64,000 nt of DNA from Epichloe hybrida (taxonomy: Eukaryota > Ascomycota > Sordariomycetes > Hypocreales > Clavicipitaceae). The stretch spans positions 682,001 through 746,000 of the forward strand of contig JAFEKR010000011.1 in the NCBI GenBank assembly GCA_019022495.1. The letters are read 5' to 3'. The notes beneath the pieces were generated by a model. That model was not told the origin of the DNA. It made no database searches and worked only from the letters and a program-made list of their open reading frames with translations. A program made the translations under genes and the position numbers. Every line of letters starts with the position of its first letter. Positions within the stretch are counted from its first letter, which is position 1. Below, piece by piece: positions 11,415 to 24,152 of this stretch.

Positions 11415-11924
11415 ACCGCTAGGCTTCTGGCTTCTACCTTTTATGATCGCTAAATTTCCACTCTGCAACATGACCGTCCCTAGGACATGTGTTGCATGAG
11501 CCACGAGGCAGGCCGATACTGTACATCATACACAAAGGGGCTTTTTTTTTTTTTTGAGTTTTGGGATTCGCTTGCACAATGCGCACAAGTGCGCCACGGG
11601 GATATTTGGCGTTTGATTAGAATAACTCAACCTGTCATTCATTCTTACAGATGCATGCACTATCAGCAAATATATTTGTTGATGGCAAATATAGAGCTAA
11701 GCTACTATCTCACTATCTTACTTCCACTTTTCTGGTCAAAAACATCTCGTTCAACATAGTCAGGCGTGCTCCTGCTGCTAATTAAGTCATTGCTCGACTG
11801 TTTGGAAGACTAGCTCTCAATCTACACCCGCCATCGAACTTCTGTACCTGCTTGAACTTCCAGTTGCATAGACTCAGACAAATTTTATCTGACACCCTGT
11901 TTGGCTTTCTCACCCTTTCGCCGA
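11415..11924. other. 3' intergenic region, convergent genes
   Basis: 510 bp between the bL33m stop and the coiled-coil gene stop; T-tract at about 11542-11555. Nothing else seen. Confidence 0.6.
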
Positions 11925-14900
11925 TTACGAAAGTTTCAATCTTTTGATTCTTGTACCGTCGTATTCTTTGTCATCGTCCTGAGTCTTTCGCTTCTGTTTG
12001 TTGGTCACTTCTCTCATTGCTGCAGGGAGTGGTAGATAGTCGGTAATCCTCGGTAGGTCAGAAGCAGTTAGAAAACTGGACCCAATTTCGTGGATTATCC
12101 TGTGATTGTCCTCGCTGAGACTGGCGGCCTGGGTGGGAACTTTTCTGCACTCATGCACTAGCCCAAGCTCAGTCTCTGTCTTGTTGCCACGGTCCTCTGC
12201 CATCATCGTCTCCTGCGAGGAAGATGAGCCGTTGGACTTCAAGATCGAGGGTACGTTGATTGGGTCTCTTCGTCGCCTTTTTTCTTGTTCGACAGAAAGG
12301 GCATTTGCTGGAAAGAACGATTCAATCGGACTGTGAACATGAACACGCTTCTTAGTAGTCTCGTGTAAGCCAAGGTGGGCCAAATCAGCAAATGCAGTCT
12401 CAGAATGCGACTGGACATCAATGATGCGTCTCTCAGTGCAGTTGCTCTCTGTATTTGCAAGGCCGGCGTGGCCTTGTTCTGGCTGACCTGGACGCGGAGT
12501 GACGGTTCTAGTGGCAGCGGCGATGTTCCCTTCAGCCTGCTCCCGTAGTTGGTGCCTGACCCATTGATGCTCCTGATCAATGTATTTCGAAGTGTGCTCA
12601 ATAATGTCTCCCAGGTGTGTCATGTTGTCTATTGTTTGGTGACATTGGTCAATATGAGGCATCAAACTTTGCATGCTCTCCAACTTTGATCTCATGGAGT
12701 CGATCAGTTTGACGTCAGAATGCCAGCGATTGCGTAGATCTGCGGTCACTTTCGCTTCTGCTTGCAGACCTTGGACCATTTGCTTGAAGGAGGATATCGT
12801 TTCCTGATTCTGTGTATCGCGAACTTCGGTTTCGTTCCGCTTCAGCTGATCGATGACGGTGCCGATTTGAGTCTCCAAATTGGCAAGCGTGTACTGAGTC
12901 TGCTTGGAATTGTGCTCCGCTTCTGCTTTATCCCGACACAGTTCATGGTCTAACACAAACTGAAACTCGTCCATCACGGCTTGGACTAGCTGCTTGCCCT
13001 CTTCCTTCGTAGCAAGAGAGTTGCTCAGTTGATCGAATTTTGTGATGTACAACTGCGTTGCGTCATCACACATTCTTTTCAATTCGTCAATCTTTTCACC
13101 TCGCTGAGTGAGTTGAAGAAGCAGATCTTTCTTCCACGAGCTTCGCTCTTCGCCGAAAGAATGACGCTCCTCCGTGAACCAACTCAATAGACTCTGACCT
13201 ATGTTGTCACACACCTCCCGAGTTGCAGTCACTTCATTGCGCATGGATTCCAAACCATTGGACACTAAGTTAGCCCTCTCAGCAACTTGGTCATGAAATG
13301 CAACTTGTTCTCGAGACAGAGTTTCGAGTTCTCCGCGAACGAGACCCAATTCTGTTGCGCAGCCGTTGCTTATAAGTGAGAGCATTTCATTTGTGTACGT
13401 TTGGCACTGATTGATGTCACAAAGTGCTGGATTTATCCTGCAGGTATGAGTATAGAGCGATGTTTGTATAGGAATGGAAAATCGAGTTGACTTACTCTGC
13501 CGCGATTCTCGCTTCAAGGTCTTGCATCATGCTCCCGAAGTTGCCCTGGTTAGAGACATTGGTAGCACAAGTCTGAACCACTTCTTCAAGATGATAAAGC
13601 CTACCGGGTGTAAGAGGCGTGCATCAGAACATCGAATAAAGCCACATACCTCTCATGAACATGCACTGGTAGCTCACATTCATGTGGCTGCTCCGAGACT
13701 CTGGCCATCATAACCTCCTGCAGCTCCCTCACGGAATTCGACAGCTCTCTCATCGCGAGACTATGACTTGCGCATTCAGAATCCAGCCGATCTCGCAGCT
13801 GATGCGAAGTTTGCTTCTCAACTAGGAGAGCTTGATCCTGCGCGATGGACTTTGCTCTCAGCTGCGAAATCTCTTCCTGCTCTTCAATTCATGTTATCAA
13901 AAAAGTTAATGTCGTAATGTGCAACAACAGCCAAATCACCTACTTTCTTTTACCTGAAGTTCAAAATTGGACCACAGTTCTTCCAGACATTTTTTCATGT
14001 TGGCACGCTTCTGAACACTGTCCGCAAGAGCCTTTTCGATCGTCTCCGATTCAATCTTTCGAGCTTCGGTTTCTTGACGGACATTTCGGATAGTTTCATT
14101 GTACAATTCTTTCGCTTGAGTAAAAAGGCGCTGCTGCTCTACAATGGCTTCATTAAGCTTCGCTCTATACGTCCGGTACTTTCCATTGAGGGCTTTGGCC
14201 CTTTCTTTCGAGGACTCAAGGTTTTCTTTAAGCTGGCCAACTTCTTCCACCAGCTTAGAGTTTTCTTGGCAAACACCAGCATTGAGTTTTTCGGCCGCCT
14301 CGAGCTTCTCTTCAAGACCTTGACGTATAATGTGCTCTTCGTGAAAATCTTGCAGTGCTTCATGCAACTTTGCCTGTTGCTGATGCAGCTCGTTCCGAAG
14401 GGTATCAGTCTCCACCTTGGCTTGTGCTTTTTCTTCATCAGCCAGGCCAATACATTCGTTCCAGTAGCGAGCAACTTGATGCATGAGTAACTTCTTTCTC
14501 TCAGGGTCTGGCTTCAAGTTTTGCTTGCTTGCATTGCTTCGTTTTATGGACATGTTGCTGGTCCGAGATCGGGACCGATGACCAAAAGCTCTGTCGTATG
14601 CCCCAGGACTGAAAGGTTGTTCTGCTCGATGTTTGAAGTCATGTTCATTGGATGTTCCGAGGTGCCTGTGGGCAGTAATCCGGTGTGGCCCTTCCAGATC
14701 GCCGCATGTGCTCACAGATGATGGACAACGTTCGTCTGGATAAGGTCTACTGTCACTGCCAATTGTCATTTTCGTTTCTGCAGAGCCATTCTTCATTAGA
14801 GAGTGATCGAACGATAGGGAATTGCCCCGAGGAATATCTTTAGAGACGCTATCGGGATACAGATTCGTTTGCGGCATAGAACGCCTGCTGTCTTGGGATG

Positions 14901-15003
14901 ATCTCTTCAAATGCCGGGGAGCAGCATCACCGGCGTTGGTGTTGGTTGAGGTGGCTAGCCACCTGAGATTCGGAGTTTGTTCAACCCCAAAACCTTTGTC
15001 CAT
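11925..15003 (-). CDS. Large coiled-coil protein, function unknown, probably nuclear
   Basis: Four exons on the minus strand: 15003-13954, 13876-13650, 13600-13496, 13437-11925. Introns are 77, 49 and 58 bp with GTAAAA, GTATGT and GTAAGT donors. The joined frame is 964 aa. I place the start at the ATG at 15003; the frame runs 17 codons further upstream without an ATG. Residues 1-170 are Ser/Arg-rich and disordered. Residues about 190-350 and 360-690 are almost entirely heptad-type helix (Glu, Gln, Leu, Lys). The C-terminal third is disordered with a KKRVHVHSP segment, EQEKRRRRDP and a final KRKTQDDDKEYDGTRIKRLKLS-like basic end that may be a nuclear signal. I do not recognise the family. Structural or meiotic chromosome-axis proteins look like this, but that is a guess from composition only. 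Confidence 0.8.
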
Positions 15004-16138
15004 AGTCTTGATAGGTTCCTGAACGATGAAAATTGTCTTATCGCGTCGTATCAATGGAGGCTGTGTGACTTGAGGATGACCGAGGAGGTTATAATTCGAT
15101 CGTGCAGGTCAGAGAAGAGTCACAGGTTAATGAAGAGAAGGTTGATTTAACATTTTCATTTATTCCAGTTGAAAGAAACAGGCAGCTCCTTCTTCCGTGG
15201 CTGCAAATGAAACTCACAGCAGGTGGGCACTTGCCATCTGCTTTCGCACTTGCCTCCAGCTGACGAACAGTCCGACAGCGTTACAAGAATGGAAGTGGCT
15301 GTTATGGCACTCGACACGAATTGTCTCGCATCCAGTCCGCATCCAGTCCTCAGCCATCCTGAATTTGTAAGTAACCGTTTCAATGTGATGCTAAACATCG
15401 TGAGTGTCCCTTCCTCACAGCTCGTACTTTCTATAGGTTGCTGATGAGAAAAATCACTACTGCATGTCTACGTGTTAATTGATTAGAGCATGCGCGGCTT
15501 AACGGTAGTCAATCCAACGCGCTGATTCGGCACACATGCATGCAACCTTGTCAAAGATGACCGATTCAGCTCACCTCAACCCCTTGGGACATCTATTCTC
15601 TTTGTGGAAAGTGACGACGATGCCAGATGCTCCCTCACCTGACCTATGCACTGACTGACATGAAGCCTACGTACGTACACGGACGGTACACCTTTTTTGG
15701 GATCTCATTGGTGGAGCGAATACTCCGTAGGAAGAGGGCTCATGGTAGGCGCTTCGAAGACGAGAGAGATAGACCAATCATGACGACGCCCTGACTTAAG
15801 CACGTCTGTTTGAGTGATGAGCCTCTGAACAAGGACCAGGGGTCTACCCAATGAAATAGCTCTGGCGGCTGGAGATGTGAGAGACTTTTAGTCCCGGCAT
15901 CGCATGCAGAGCCTGTCACGGCATTGAGAGGGCTGGAATTTGAAGAGCGACGAAGCGCTGTCTTGTCGCAAAGTTTGCAGCTTGTTCATTTATATGCGAG
16001 CTGTACCCCCTGTCTTCATTTCTATATGCACCTCTCTTCTCTGTGCTCCCTAAACGCTTTCAAAGCCGAGCTTCATGTCCTTGTTAAGCGTTGAACGCCG
16101 GCATTAATCCAATCTTCCAACACTCTATAGAGCATATC
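15004..16138. promoter_or_regulatory. Divergent upstream region of the coiled-coil and small membrane protein genes
   Basis: 1.1 kb with TACTCCGTA at 15721-15729 and CT-rich leader-like sequence at 16015-16060 just before the plus-strand gene. No coding region supported. Confidence 0.55.
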
Positions 16139-16648
16139 ATGGCCTCAACAACGACTCATGGTTTCCCGTTGCAAAGTGTTTACCATGCAGATGCTGGCAC
16201 GAACAACAAAAATGGCGAAGACATTGGGAATGGGGGTGATAGCTCCGTGAGTTCGATGAGTATCTCGACTGGTGGGTTGGTTACCATTGTTGTGATTGTT
16301 TTTATTGTTGCAATCATCGGAGGTATGTAAGCACTGTGAAAGATCTAGTTCTTGCAACGTCTTTACTAACCTCGTCTTTTAGCATGTACAGCAACACTTT
16401 TCTTCATCGCGAAGAAGCGCGAGTGGACGGCAAAAGAAGTCCTCAGACATTCGGTGAAGAAAGTCGTCACTGCCATCACACCAAGACGCACGGAATTTCC
16501 AAACTCAGTGAAGCAAACCATGGGATCATCCAAGCGAAATGGAAAGAATCTGAGCGACGACGATCTTCCACTAACGCCTCGTCTTCTTCCTGAAGACCTC
16601 GAGAAGGGCCTTGCGCGGGACAGAATTCGAGGCAAATCCCGAAAATGA
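16139..16648 (+). CDS. Small single-pass membrane protein, function unknown
   Basis: Two exons, 16139-16322 and 16383-16648, joined by a 60-bp intron (GTATGT, TACTAAC branch site, TTTAG); 149 aa. Residues 1-44 are Ser/Thr/Asn/Gly-rich with no signal peptide. A hydrophobic segment of about 28 residues follows (GGLVTIVVIVFIVAIIGG, then ACTATLFFIA), and then a positively charged juxtamembrane KKREW. The remaining 75 residues are basic and Ser-rich, with PRRTEFPNS and a LPLTPRLLPEDLEKG segment. By the positive-inside rule the C-terminal part should be cytosolic. Such short-ectodomain proteins are common hypothetical genes in filamentous fungi; I cannot name a function. The intron join is well supported because both frames become one open frame. 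Confidence 0.78.
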
Positions 16649-16768
16649 TGAGTGAACTGGGGTTGTGTCATTACGAGACTTGTAATATGAAGGGTATCGC
16701 GATCATCGTATCTGCTGGGAGTTTTGGTGTTCTTGTAAATAAAGAGATTTATTGAGTGAAGGCAGCCC

Positions 16769-18697
16769 TCACATTCGCCTGAATGTGTTGGAGCTGGCAC
16801 TCCGTCGCCCTGCTCTAGGTTGAGCCCGTGCAGGTGGCTCTTGCTCTTGCCTTTTCTTCCTTGATTCAGGAACGAATACAACTTGACGCTCACCACCTGT
16901 TTCACCACGTTGTCCCTTGGCAATGCGGCCTGACTTTTGTTGTCGTGAGCCTAATGTACTGTCTCGAATCTGTCGCCCTTGGTGTTGGGTAGATGTGACC
17001 CGCATAGTGATGTCATCCGTAGACTTATTCGCTGTGCGAACCTCATCGTCGCTGTCGCTAGAATCATCGTCAGAGTCCTTGGCTTGATACCGAGTAGGTG
17101 CCTTGGGATCCACAGGTTGTTCGACTTGGGTGCTGGGGTTGAGCAGCTGGAATTCCTTGCTCATCTCATCCACCTTGAACTCTTCATCCTCGAACACTTG
17201 CGCGAATCGATCATCTCCAAGAACACCAGCATTGGTGTCCACGATCGCCCTATTCTCTTGCTTCTTGAGAATTCTGTCGACCAGTTTCTGATTGACCTTG
17301 ACTTTCTTGCTGCCGCGAATTCTGCTCGCACGCTCCTTCTCTATCTTGTCCTTGATACGTTTGACTCTCTCCTCTTCCCATGCGTAGGGATTGGCGATCA
17401 ACTTAGCCTGCTCATATAATTTGGACGCCACGAAGTATCCGTGCATATATGGTCGCAGCAGGTTGGTCTTTCCGATCAAGTGTGCCAAGCTAAGCTGCTT
17501 TAGTTCTGGTAATGTCAAGAACTTGTAATTGTCATAGGTTTCGGTATGAACCTCCTCGGCCAGTTCTTCTACCATGCTGTCCAAGAAAGAGCACCATTTA
17601 GGAGCTGGGCCAAGCTGGGGAATGAAGAATGCATGTTGCTGTTTGCCCTCGTTGGCAGTGAGAAGCATACCGGTATCCTTGCACCATGCGACATCATTGA
17701 TATCTACGACAGGCTCGACCGATGTCCATGGGTCGCCAGTCGACTCGTTCCATAGTTTAATGATACGTTTGTCAGCAGACATGATTTTCTTTTCTTGTGA
17801 AGACGTTGTCATATGGAGGAGCTTCTTGACCGGGAATCCATAACCATGGTCTTTCTTCAAGAGAGGTATCGGCCGTCGCAAATCGAACAGTTGGACCATA
17901 CCGGTGGAAGAACCAGTCGCTAGCGATAGGCCGGATAAGTTGAAGCTCAAGGACGTAACCTCGCCATCGTGGCCGGCTAGTAACGCAACTCGAGATCTTG
18001 ATCGTGGGTCCCAGAACTCAACGGTTCCTATTGATGTTCCAAAAGCCAGCAGATTGTGAGTAGCTTCCGCATTGGCGGCGACATTGACACTCCCAACACC
18101 GATACCTCCTTGTAATCCACCACCGGTCAATGCGTCGTCACCGCCAACATCGATTTGATAAGACTTCATAAAACGTCCCTGGTCGAGATTCATGCGGAAA
18201 ACTTCGCCCTTGCCCTCCGCATCTAGACCAACAGCGGGCACCAGCGCCTCTGTTGCGCAACGGTCGTACAGCACATCACGCCCATATCTGGGGATTCGCA
18301 CTTCGTAGTGGCAGCCCATGGGGGTGTGGAACTCGATTCTTCGGTCGTTCTGCAAGTGAAGTGATTTGGAATAGTCGGAAGAGAGGAGAACGAATGCATG
18401 GTTCAAGGAATTGGTGTGGCGAGCGAAGGAAAGTCCAAGTTGTGGTAGGTTGTGCACATGCATCTGAGGCTTGTATGTGCCCGTACTCATCACCCAGTCT
18501 CCATCTTCACTGACTCGAATGCAGCTACTGGCCTCCTCGAACTCAAAGTCTTGAAGAAGCTCGACACGATTCTGGTACTCAGGGTCGTTCTTCAAACTTC
18601 GCTTCCGTCTGCGAGCGAGCCAATCTGGGAGTGGCCTGGCAGTAGATGCTCCAGAGACGGTATAGACCGGCACCGTACCCGGATTTGACAACTTCAT
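16769..18697 (-). CDS. enp2: Ribosome biogenesis protein Enp2 (NOL10 family)
   Basis: Nucleolar WD-repeat protein needed for early 40S (SSU processome) assembly. Single exon, 642 aa, from the ATG at 18697. The N-terminus MKLSNPGTVPVYTVSG.. and LPDWLARRRKRSLKNDPEY are diagnostic of the family. A seven-bladed propeller spans about residues 50-370; GHDGEVTSLSFN and GSSTGMVQLFDLRR are typical WD blades. The NOL10-type segment GDDRFAQVFEDEEFKVDE, then SKEFQLLNPS (NUC153 motif), follows near residues 495-525. The tail is Ser/Asp-rich (DSDDDSSDSDDE), then basic with RKKRQEQ, as expected for a nucleolar protein. Confidence 0.95.
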   Translation of the reverse strand: MKLSNPGTVPVYTVSGASTARPLPDWLARRRKRSLKNDPEYQNRVELLQDFEFEEASSCIRVSEDGDWVMSTGTYKPQMHVHNLPQLGLSFARHTNSLNHAFVLLSSDYSKSLHLQNDRRIEFHTPMGCHYEVRIPRYGRDVLYDRCATEALVPAVGLDAEGKGEVFRMNLDQGRFMKSYQIDVGGDDALTGGGLQGGIGVGSVNVAANAEATHNLLAFGTSIGTVEFWDPRSRSRVALLAGHDGEVTSLSFNLSGLSLATGSSTGMVQLFDLRRPIPLLKKDHGYGFPVKKLLHMTTSSQEKKIMSADKRIIKLWNESTGDPWTSVEPVVDINDVAWCKDTGMLLTANEGKQQHAFFIPQLGPAPKWCSFLDSMVEELAEEVHTETYDNYKFLTLPELKQLSLAHLIGKTNLLRPYMHGYFVASKLYEQAKLIANPYAWEEERVKRIKDKIEKERASRIRGSKKVKVNQKLVDRILKKQENRAIVDTNAGVLGDDRFAQVFEDEEFKVDEMSKEFQLLNPSTQVEQPVDPKAPTRYQAKDSDDDSSDSDDEVRTANKSTDDITMRVTSTQHQGRQIRDSTLGSRQQKSGRIAKGQRGETGGERQVVFVPESRKKRQEQEPPARAQPRAGRRSASSNTFRRM

Positions 18698-19566
18698 GGT
18701 GGTTAGACTGAATGTCTAGTGCCCATGCGCGAGCGGTCAAGGCTCTCAGACGTCTGTACGACGCACAGCGTGGCGATGGGGGCTTTCGAAAAGAATTGAT
18801 GGATGAGAGGTTTACCTTTGCAAATAAAAATGCACGGCAGAAAAAGCAGGCGACAGCGCGGTGAGACGAAAAAATCCAGCCCCCCCCCCCACATTGCTCC
18901 GTTTTGCGACCTGCAATCCTCGGTGCCTGGGGACTTGCCCTTATCCGTAGCCAATGGGATGTGTACTCCGTATTACCCGACACCCATCTGGACCACGCAC
19001 CTTCCCTGTCGCACTAACAAACAGCTCGTCCTCTCACTGGCCTCCCCCGTATTATCATCCCCCAGCTCTCGTGAGACCCTCCTCGTCAACGACATCGAAA
19101 TCATTTCGGCGAACACAACACACCTCCCTACTCGCCCTCGCAGCGCTGTGTCCCGCATTCGCTGGCTCGGGACGGTCGATCGACATACTCTCGTTCCCAT
19201 TCATTTATGGATTGAGGGAAGAAACCCCATTCGCAATCGATTCAGCAGCATTGACGACCCGGTATCAAATCTACCGTCACCAAAGGGGTCGCCATCTAGT
19301 CCAAGCGGGCTGAGCGTCGCAACATTCGCGGAGATGGAGCCCGTGAAGCTGCCAATTCCTGGAATCGCATGCCGTCATTAGGGAACTCGTGTTGCTTATC
19401 GAAAGGCGGCGGAGTAAGCTCGACCTCGTTAACAAAAGCTACCGCCGAGGACGTCTTCTGTGACGTGACCAGTTGTCGACGCCCTTCTTGCCGCCCATTA
19501 GCCCTTTCTATCTCAAAGAGCCATTGTGCAGCGAGTCGTAAGCAAAGTCCGAGCTAGCTAACCGAG
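18698..19566. promoter_or_regulatory. Divergent promoter region of enp2 and med13
   Basis: 870 bp between divergent starts, with a C10 run at about 18881-18890 and TACTCCGTA at 18964-18972. Open frames across it (for example 18803-19381) lack protein character and are rejected. Confidence 0.55.
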
Positions 19567-22500
19567 ATGGATACTGCTGAATATGATACCAATACCCTGG
19601 TTCTGGTGCGTCATTGGCTTAGCGACCCGTTGTTTGATCAAGAAATTAACCTGTGCTACAGAATGATATATCTTCAATCTTCTTTCGCGTTTACGAGCCT
19701 ACCCCCGAGCAATCGCAGAGCTTTGGATCGACAGCCATAGAAATCGAGAGTAGGCTGCGGGAACAGGGCCTCATCGTGTACTATGACGCAAACCGGCGTT
19801 GCATCTGGCATTTTAGGGTGCAGAGAAAGGATGGCAATGGTCATGTGAACAATAAAGCGATGGATCAGCCGCTCGGCTTGCACGATTACTCACTTGTTAC
19901 GGCAGAGGAGGGGTTTTTCGAACCGAGTAGTCTACAAAAGCCTCGGGTGGTTGTGCAACAAGCCGGGCATACTCTGACAAGTTCAACGTCGAGCGCTTCG
20001 GTCCTGGACCAGTCGCAGCGACAAACACTCGTCTCCGCATCACAAAATACACCACCTGGCTTGCAGGAAGTAGACTCAAAAGATTCTGTGTTCATTTCTG
20101 TTGACACAAAAGGGGGCCAAGGGGAACCAAATTCGTCAAAAGTCATCTACGAGAATTTCATGGTGGCAACTCTTCTGACCATCTCTGCGGCCTTTTCAAT
20201 ACGCTCAGGCTCGATTCCTCTTGACTATCGTACTGTACTTCTATCAGAAGAAGCCTTGGGGAGCAGTGGTTTTAGCGATTTCGGCGATCGAGGTCCGACA
20301 ATTGGTACCTTCAAAGCCTACATGACGACCACGGGTAACCTTGTCGTCAGCATGAGCTTTACTATATGTCGAGGACTGCTTTCGTTCGATGAAATGCTTA
20401 ATCAAAGCCCTGGAATTCATGGCCACTGTACCCTGGCCGCCCCATTCGGAATCATTGCCAGCAGTCATTCACCTCCAACCATTGAAGGCGGGACAGCTAG
20501 CATGGCTCAAACCCCAAACACACAAGCCTTAAGTCTCCGAGGAGCCCCTGATATACATGACTCGCTTTGGAGACAAAGTTGTCTGAAATTTCTACAACTC
20601 CGCGGTATCGCTCGTCCAAAGCTAATGGACTGCTTCTGGATGAATTTGATGGTATCGAAACCCAAACTTCATGACTCGAAAACTGATCCCAAAAGGTTGC
20701 AGCAAGCAAATTCTACAGTGACGATCCCGTGGCCTGGACCACTATGCTTTCGGAAGAAACCTGTTGAAGTTCTCTCTACAAGCCGGATAAGCGACACCGT
20801 CCTCAGCGGGCACGAAGAATGCCACGACCCTTTGGGCAATGCGCAAGCCTGGTTCAGCTCCACGTCTGAGCGCGAGGAAAAGATATGTAAGAGAAAACAA
20901 GAGCGTGCGGCAGCTTCACAAGAGGCTGTTGCAGCTGATGCCCGACCATTGAGACCGAATGGACAGTCGCCCTTGACTATAAGACGTCCAAGCACAGCAG
21001 CTGCAGGATCAATGTATCCTACACCACCTGATGCGTTGCAGAATCTGAACGGAGTGACACCTTCACTGGACGGTACACTGTCAAGCCCCGGAAATCCATT
21101 GTCTTCAGCTGCGGTGCCAGATGCCGAGAATAATGATTCAAACCATACAGTGATGGCAGGACCATTCGAGTCTGGGCAGGACTTCTCGGATTCCAAGCGA
21201 CAGAGAAATGATAGTCATCTGCTCGGAGACCCAGAACACATCTTTGGCGATATTGGAGGAGACATGTTCGGCGATAACGATATTACAGAGGCCGACTTCA
21301 ATTTTTTTGATGAGGAACCAGGGGACATTGATCTTGACGCAGCGATGGCTAGCTTGGACGATGAAATTGCGGAAACAAGTATGCTTTCGAGCCATGACAC
21401 AGCAAAAGAGGAGGCCCCTTGTACAACAGAGCTCCCGGAGCAAGAGCTGAATCACGAGAGGGAAATAATCGTCTTCACAAAGCCCGAACTTCGACATGCC
21501 ATAAGTGCACAGAACGAAAACCAACGTGGACGAGAGCTTAGACGTGCTTCCATGAAACGAGAATCAAGCCCATTTGATCCTCACACGGTATTCAAAAGAG
21601 TACGGGCCTCGTTTGGAGCAACGGAAAAGGCCAGTCCCACGAACCCAAATGCGAATCGCATAACAAGGATATTCGAGAAAATGGACTTTGATCCGAGACT
21701 TCCTATGATTAATAAGAAATACGAGCAAGGTGGACAATTTGACTACAGCAAGAATTCCAGTCCCGAGAAGCCCAAGGTTGATCTGGGGAGTTTACCCAAA
21801 ACAGATTATTTCAAGCGTCACAGCAAGCAAAGTCGAGGCCCTAAGGGTCACGGTTTACACAATAGCTTACTCATGGGCCCATTGACTGGCCTGGAGCCCC
21901 CGATCTCCGGCTCTAGCCCGACGAAATTGGACACTCAAATATCAGATGGCGAACAAAGCAGCACCGACTCGGACCAAGACGATTCCAGCTGTCTAAGTGA
22001 CCACGAACCGACGTCGCCTGTGAAGTCGAGTGTCAAACAAGCACCTCTTGATGACGACTGTACGTCCCAAGTCACGTCCTTGAAGGAGTTGGACGCGATT
22101 GAAGAACCGGATCACCAGCTAGCTACTGAGCTGCCCAGACTTACCAAGCCTGATACTCCGGAAACGCCCCTCTCCGTGCTCTTCTCGGATCCGGAACCCA
22201 TTAGTCTGGACCTGTCCTTGGGCGACGAGGATCTGGTTCAGGTTGCCCAAATATTGGCGGAACAGGCTGCCACGGGAACGCTGAACCTTTGCAACACTGC
22301 AACTGATGTGAAGTCCAGCTTAATCGTTAGACAGAATCGTCAAAGACTCCTCGTTGAGGCAAGAGTATCTTTGCAGCTGCTTCGGCAGGTCGTTACGCCA
22401 TTCCTTCCCGGCATAGACTCGGTTCGCTTGAAAGAGTTTTTGGATATTCCAGATGTGCCTCTTCAAGGCCAACCGACGCGACTTCAGCCACGTCCGATAC

Positions 22501-24152
22501 CAGGACGGGATGCAAATGCGGAGCAAATGCGGCCCAGTAATCTGTATCAAATACCAGGTCCGCACCTGGAAGTCCGTCGGTCCGATGCCAAACTTTCTGT
22601 TCTGCCTTCAGCTGTTACTTTCTGGGAAAGTTTGGGGCTTGCCCCATCGTCTGGAAGCAAGGATATTACTGCTGTTTGCGTGTTCCCGGGATGGAAAGGA
22701 ATGACTGACAATGCGAAGACCTTTTTGGGGCGCGTCAAAAGTGTCTATGAAGTGTTGAGGCTCGGATCCATGAACAATTTGACGCTCTCACCAGACATGG
22801 ACGATGGCATCCTTCCGCACGAAGTAGATCGAATCTCGACGTCGCCTGATGCAACAATGACAGGACATGGATCGGCTCTTGTCGGGAGCATGGAAATATT
22901 GCGAGGCGCGCTGTCCAACCTCACCGTCACGGACACCAACGTCGTCGTCTACTTTGTATATTCGCCGAGCAACCCGGGAACTATTGTTGAAGCTTGCGCA
23001 GCGTTTCAGCGATTCTTTGATTCGCATCAGAAAGAGCTGTCGATCAAAAAAGAGCCAGTGACCAACGAACTCGTCCTGCAACTGGTTTCTGCGGATGCCC
23101 TGTCATCGCCAACCTCCCTGATTGTGACTCCGTCCCAGGACCTTGTCAGGCTTTGCATGGAAACGTATGACCGATGTACTCTCTTTGGAGGTCTTATGCC
23201 AGCACCGGCGATCCGGTTGGAACAGCCTCTGCCACGCATCATTGATTTCAAGCTCGTTCATACTCCGTCGGCCTCGTTGATCAGGGAAAACTCGTGCATT
23301 CACGTGGCGTATGCTCAAACTGTCGACGAGCGTTGGATCACGGCAGCGTGGACGGACGACCGAGGAAACCAGCAGGCTACCGCGTCGTACTGCATGAGAC
23401 GAAAACAGAGACCAGCGTCCCGGTCGATGAACGAAGTAGCACATGAAATGTGGGAGTCTACGTTGGACCTGATCTCTGCCTGGAAGGTACACTGGCGGAT
23501 TATCATTACCAAATGCGGACCAATGGATCAGCATGAGGTTGAATTATGGGTCAATTTGGCGCGGACAGAGATCAAAGCATCGGTCACCATAATCCTGATG
23601 ACGGTGGACACGAACCCTTCGCTGCAACTAATACCACCCATGGTCAAGCTGCCACAGACGTCGGTGCCCTTTTACACAACGCCTGAGTCGACACCGCAGG
23701 CAAGTATCGTCTCACCAGAGCAGAGCGCCACCCCGGCGACTCCCGCCAACGCCACGGCCGCGACACCGGGGGGTCCCGAGGCCGGCGCAGATGCGGACAC
23801 GGACGCCATCCTGTATGACGTGACTGACCAGACATGGGGAGCTATTGTCGGCCACCGACTCAATAATTCGACGAACGTGACTGATTTGCGCCCAGCGTTG
23901 GTCAGCGGCTACCTCATCAAACGCACTGGGGCCCGAATAGAGGATGCCCCCATGGCCATGGAAGTCAACCTCGTGCACACGGATGCCAGTCCACGAGCAT
24001 ACGAGCCTCTCTTGAGAGAGATGCTGAGTTATTTCAGAGGATTAGCCACTCTGTCACGGGCCAGAGGAGTGGTGCCAAGGGACACAGATGTACGCCCCTG
24101 GCATATTGCCGCGGCGGAAAAGGCAGTGCGGGCCATGTATTTACTTATGTGA
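19567..24152 (+). CDS. med13: Mediator of RNA polymerase II subunit 13 (Srb9/Ssn2)
   Basis: Component of the CDK8 kinase module of Mediator. Two exons: 19567-19605 (13 codons) and 19662-24152, joined across a 56-bp intron to give MDTAEYDTNTLVL-NDISSIFFRVYEP; 1509 aa. The N-terminal Med13 domain (about 1-350) includes RLREQGLIVYYDANRRCIWHF. The middle is long and disordered with acidic stretches (DIGGDMFGDNDITEADFNFF) and many Ser/Pro sites. The C-terminal Med13 domain (about 950-1509) is argonaute/MID-like in the family and ends with RGVVPRDTDVRPWHIAAAEKAVRAMY, a family hallmark. The length is usual for filamentous fungi. Runs in the same direction as the F-box gene downstream. Confidence 0.93.

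Noticed and set aside
13936..15054. Separate 372-residue coiled-coil gene next to another at 11925-13517
   Set aside because: Three consistent introns join both frames into one 964-residue protein; treated as one gene.
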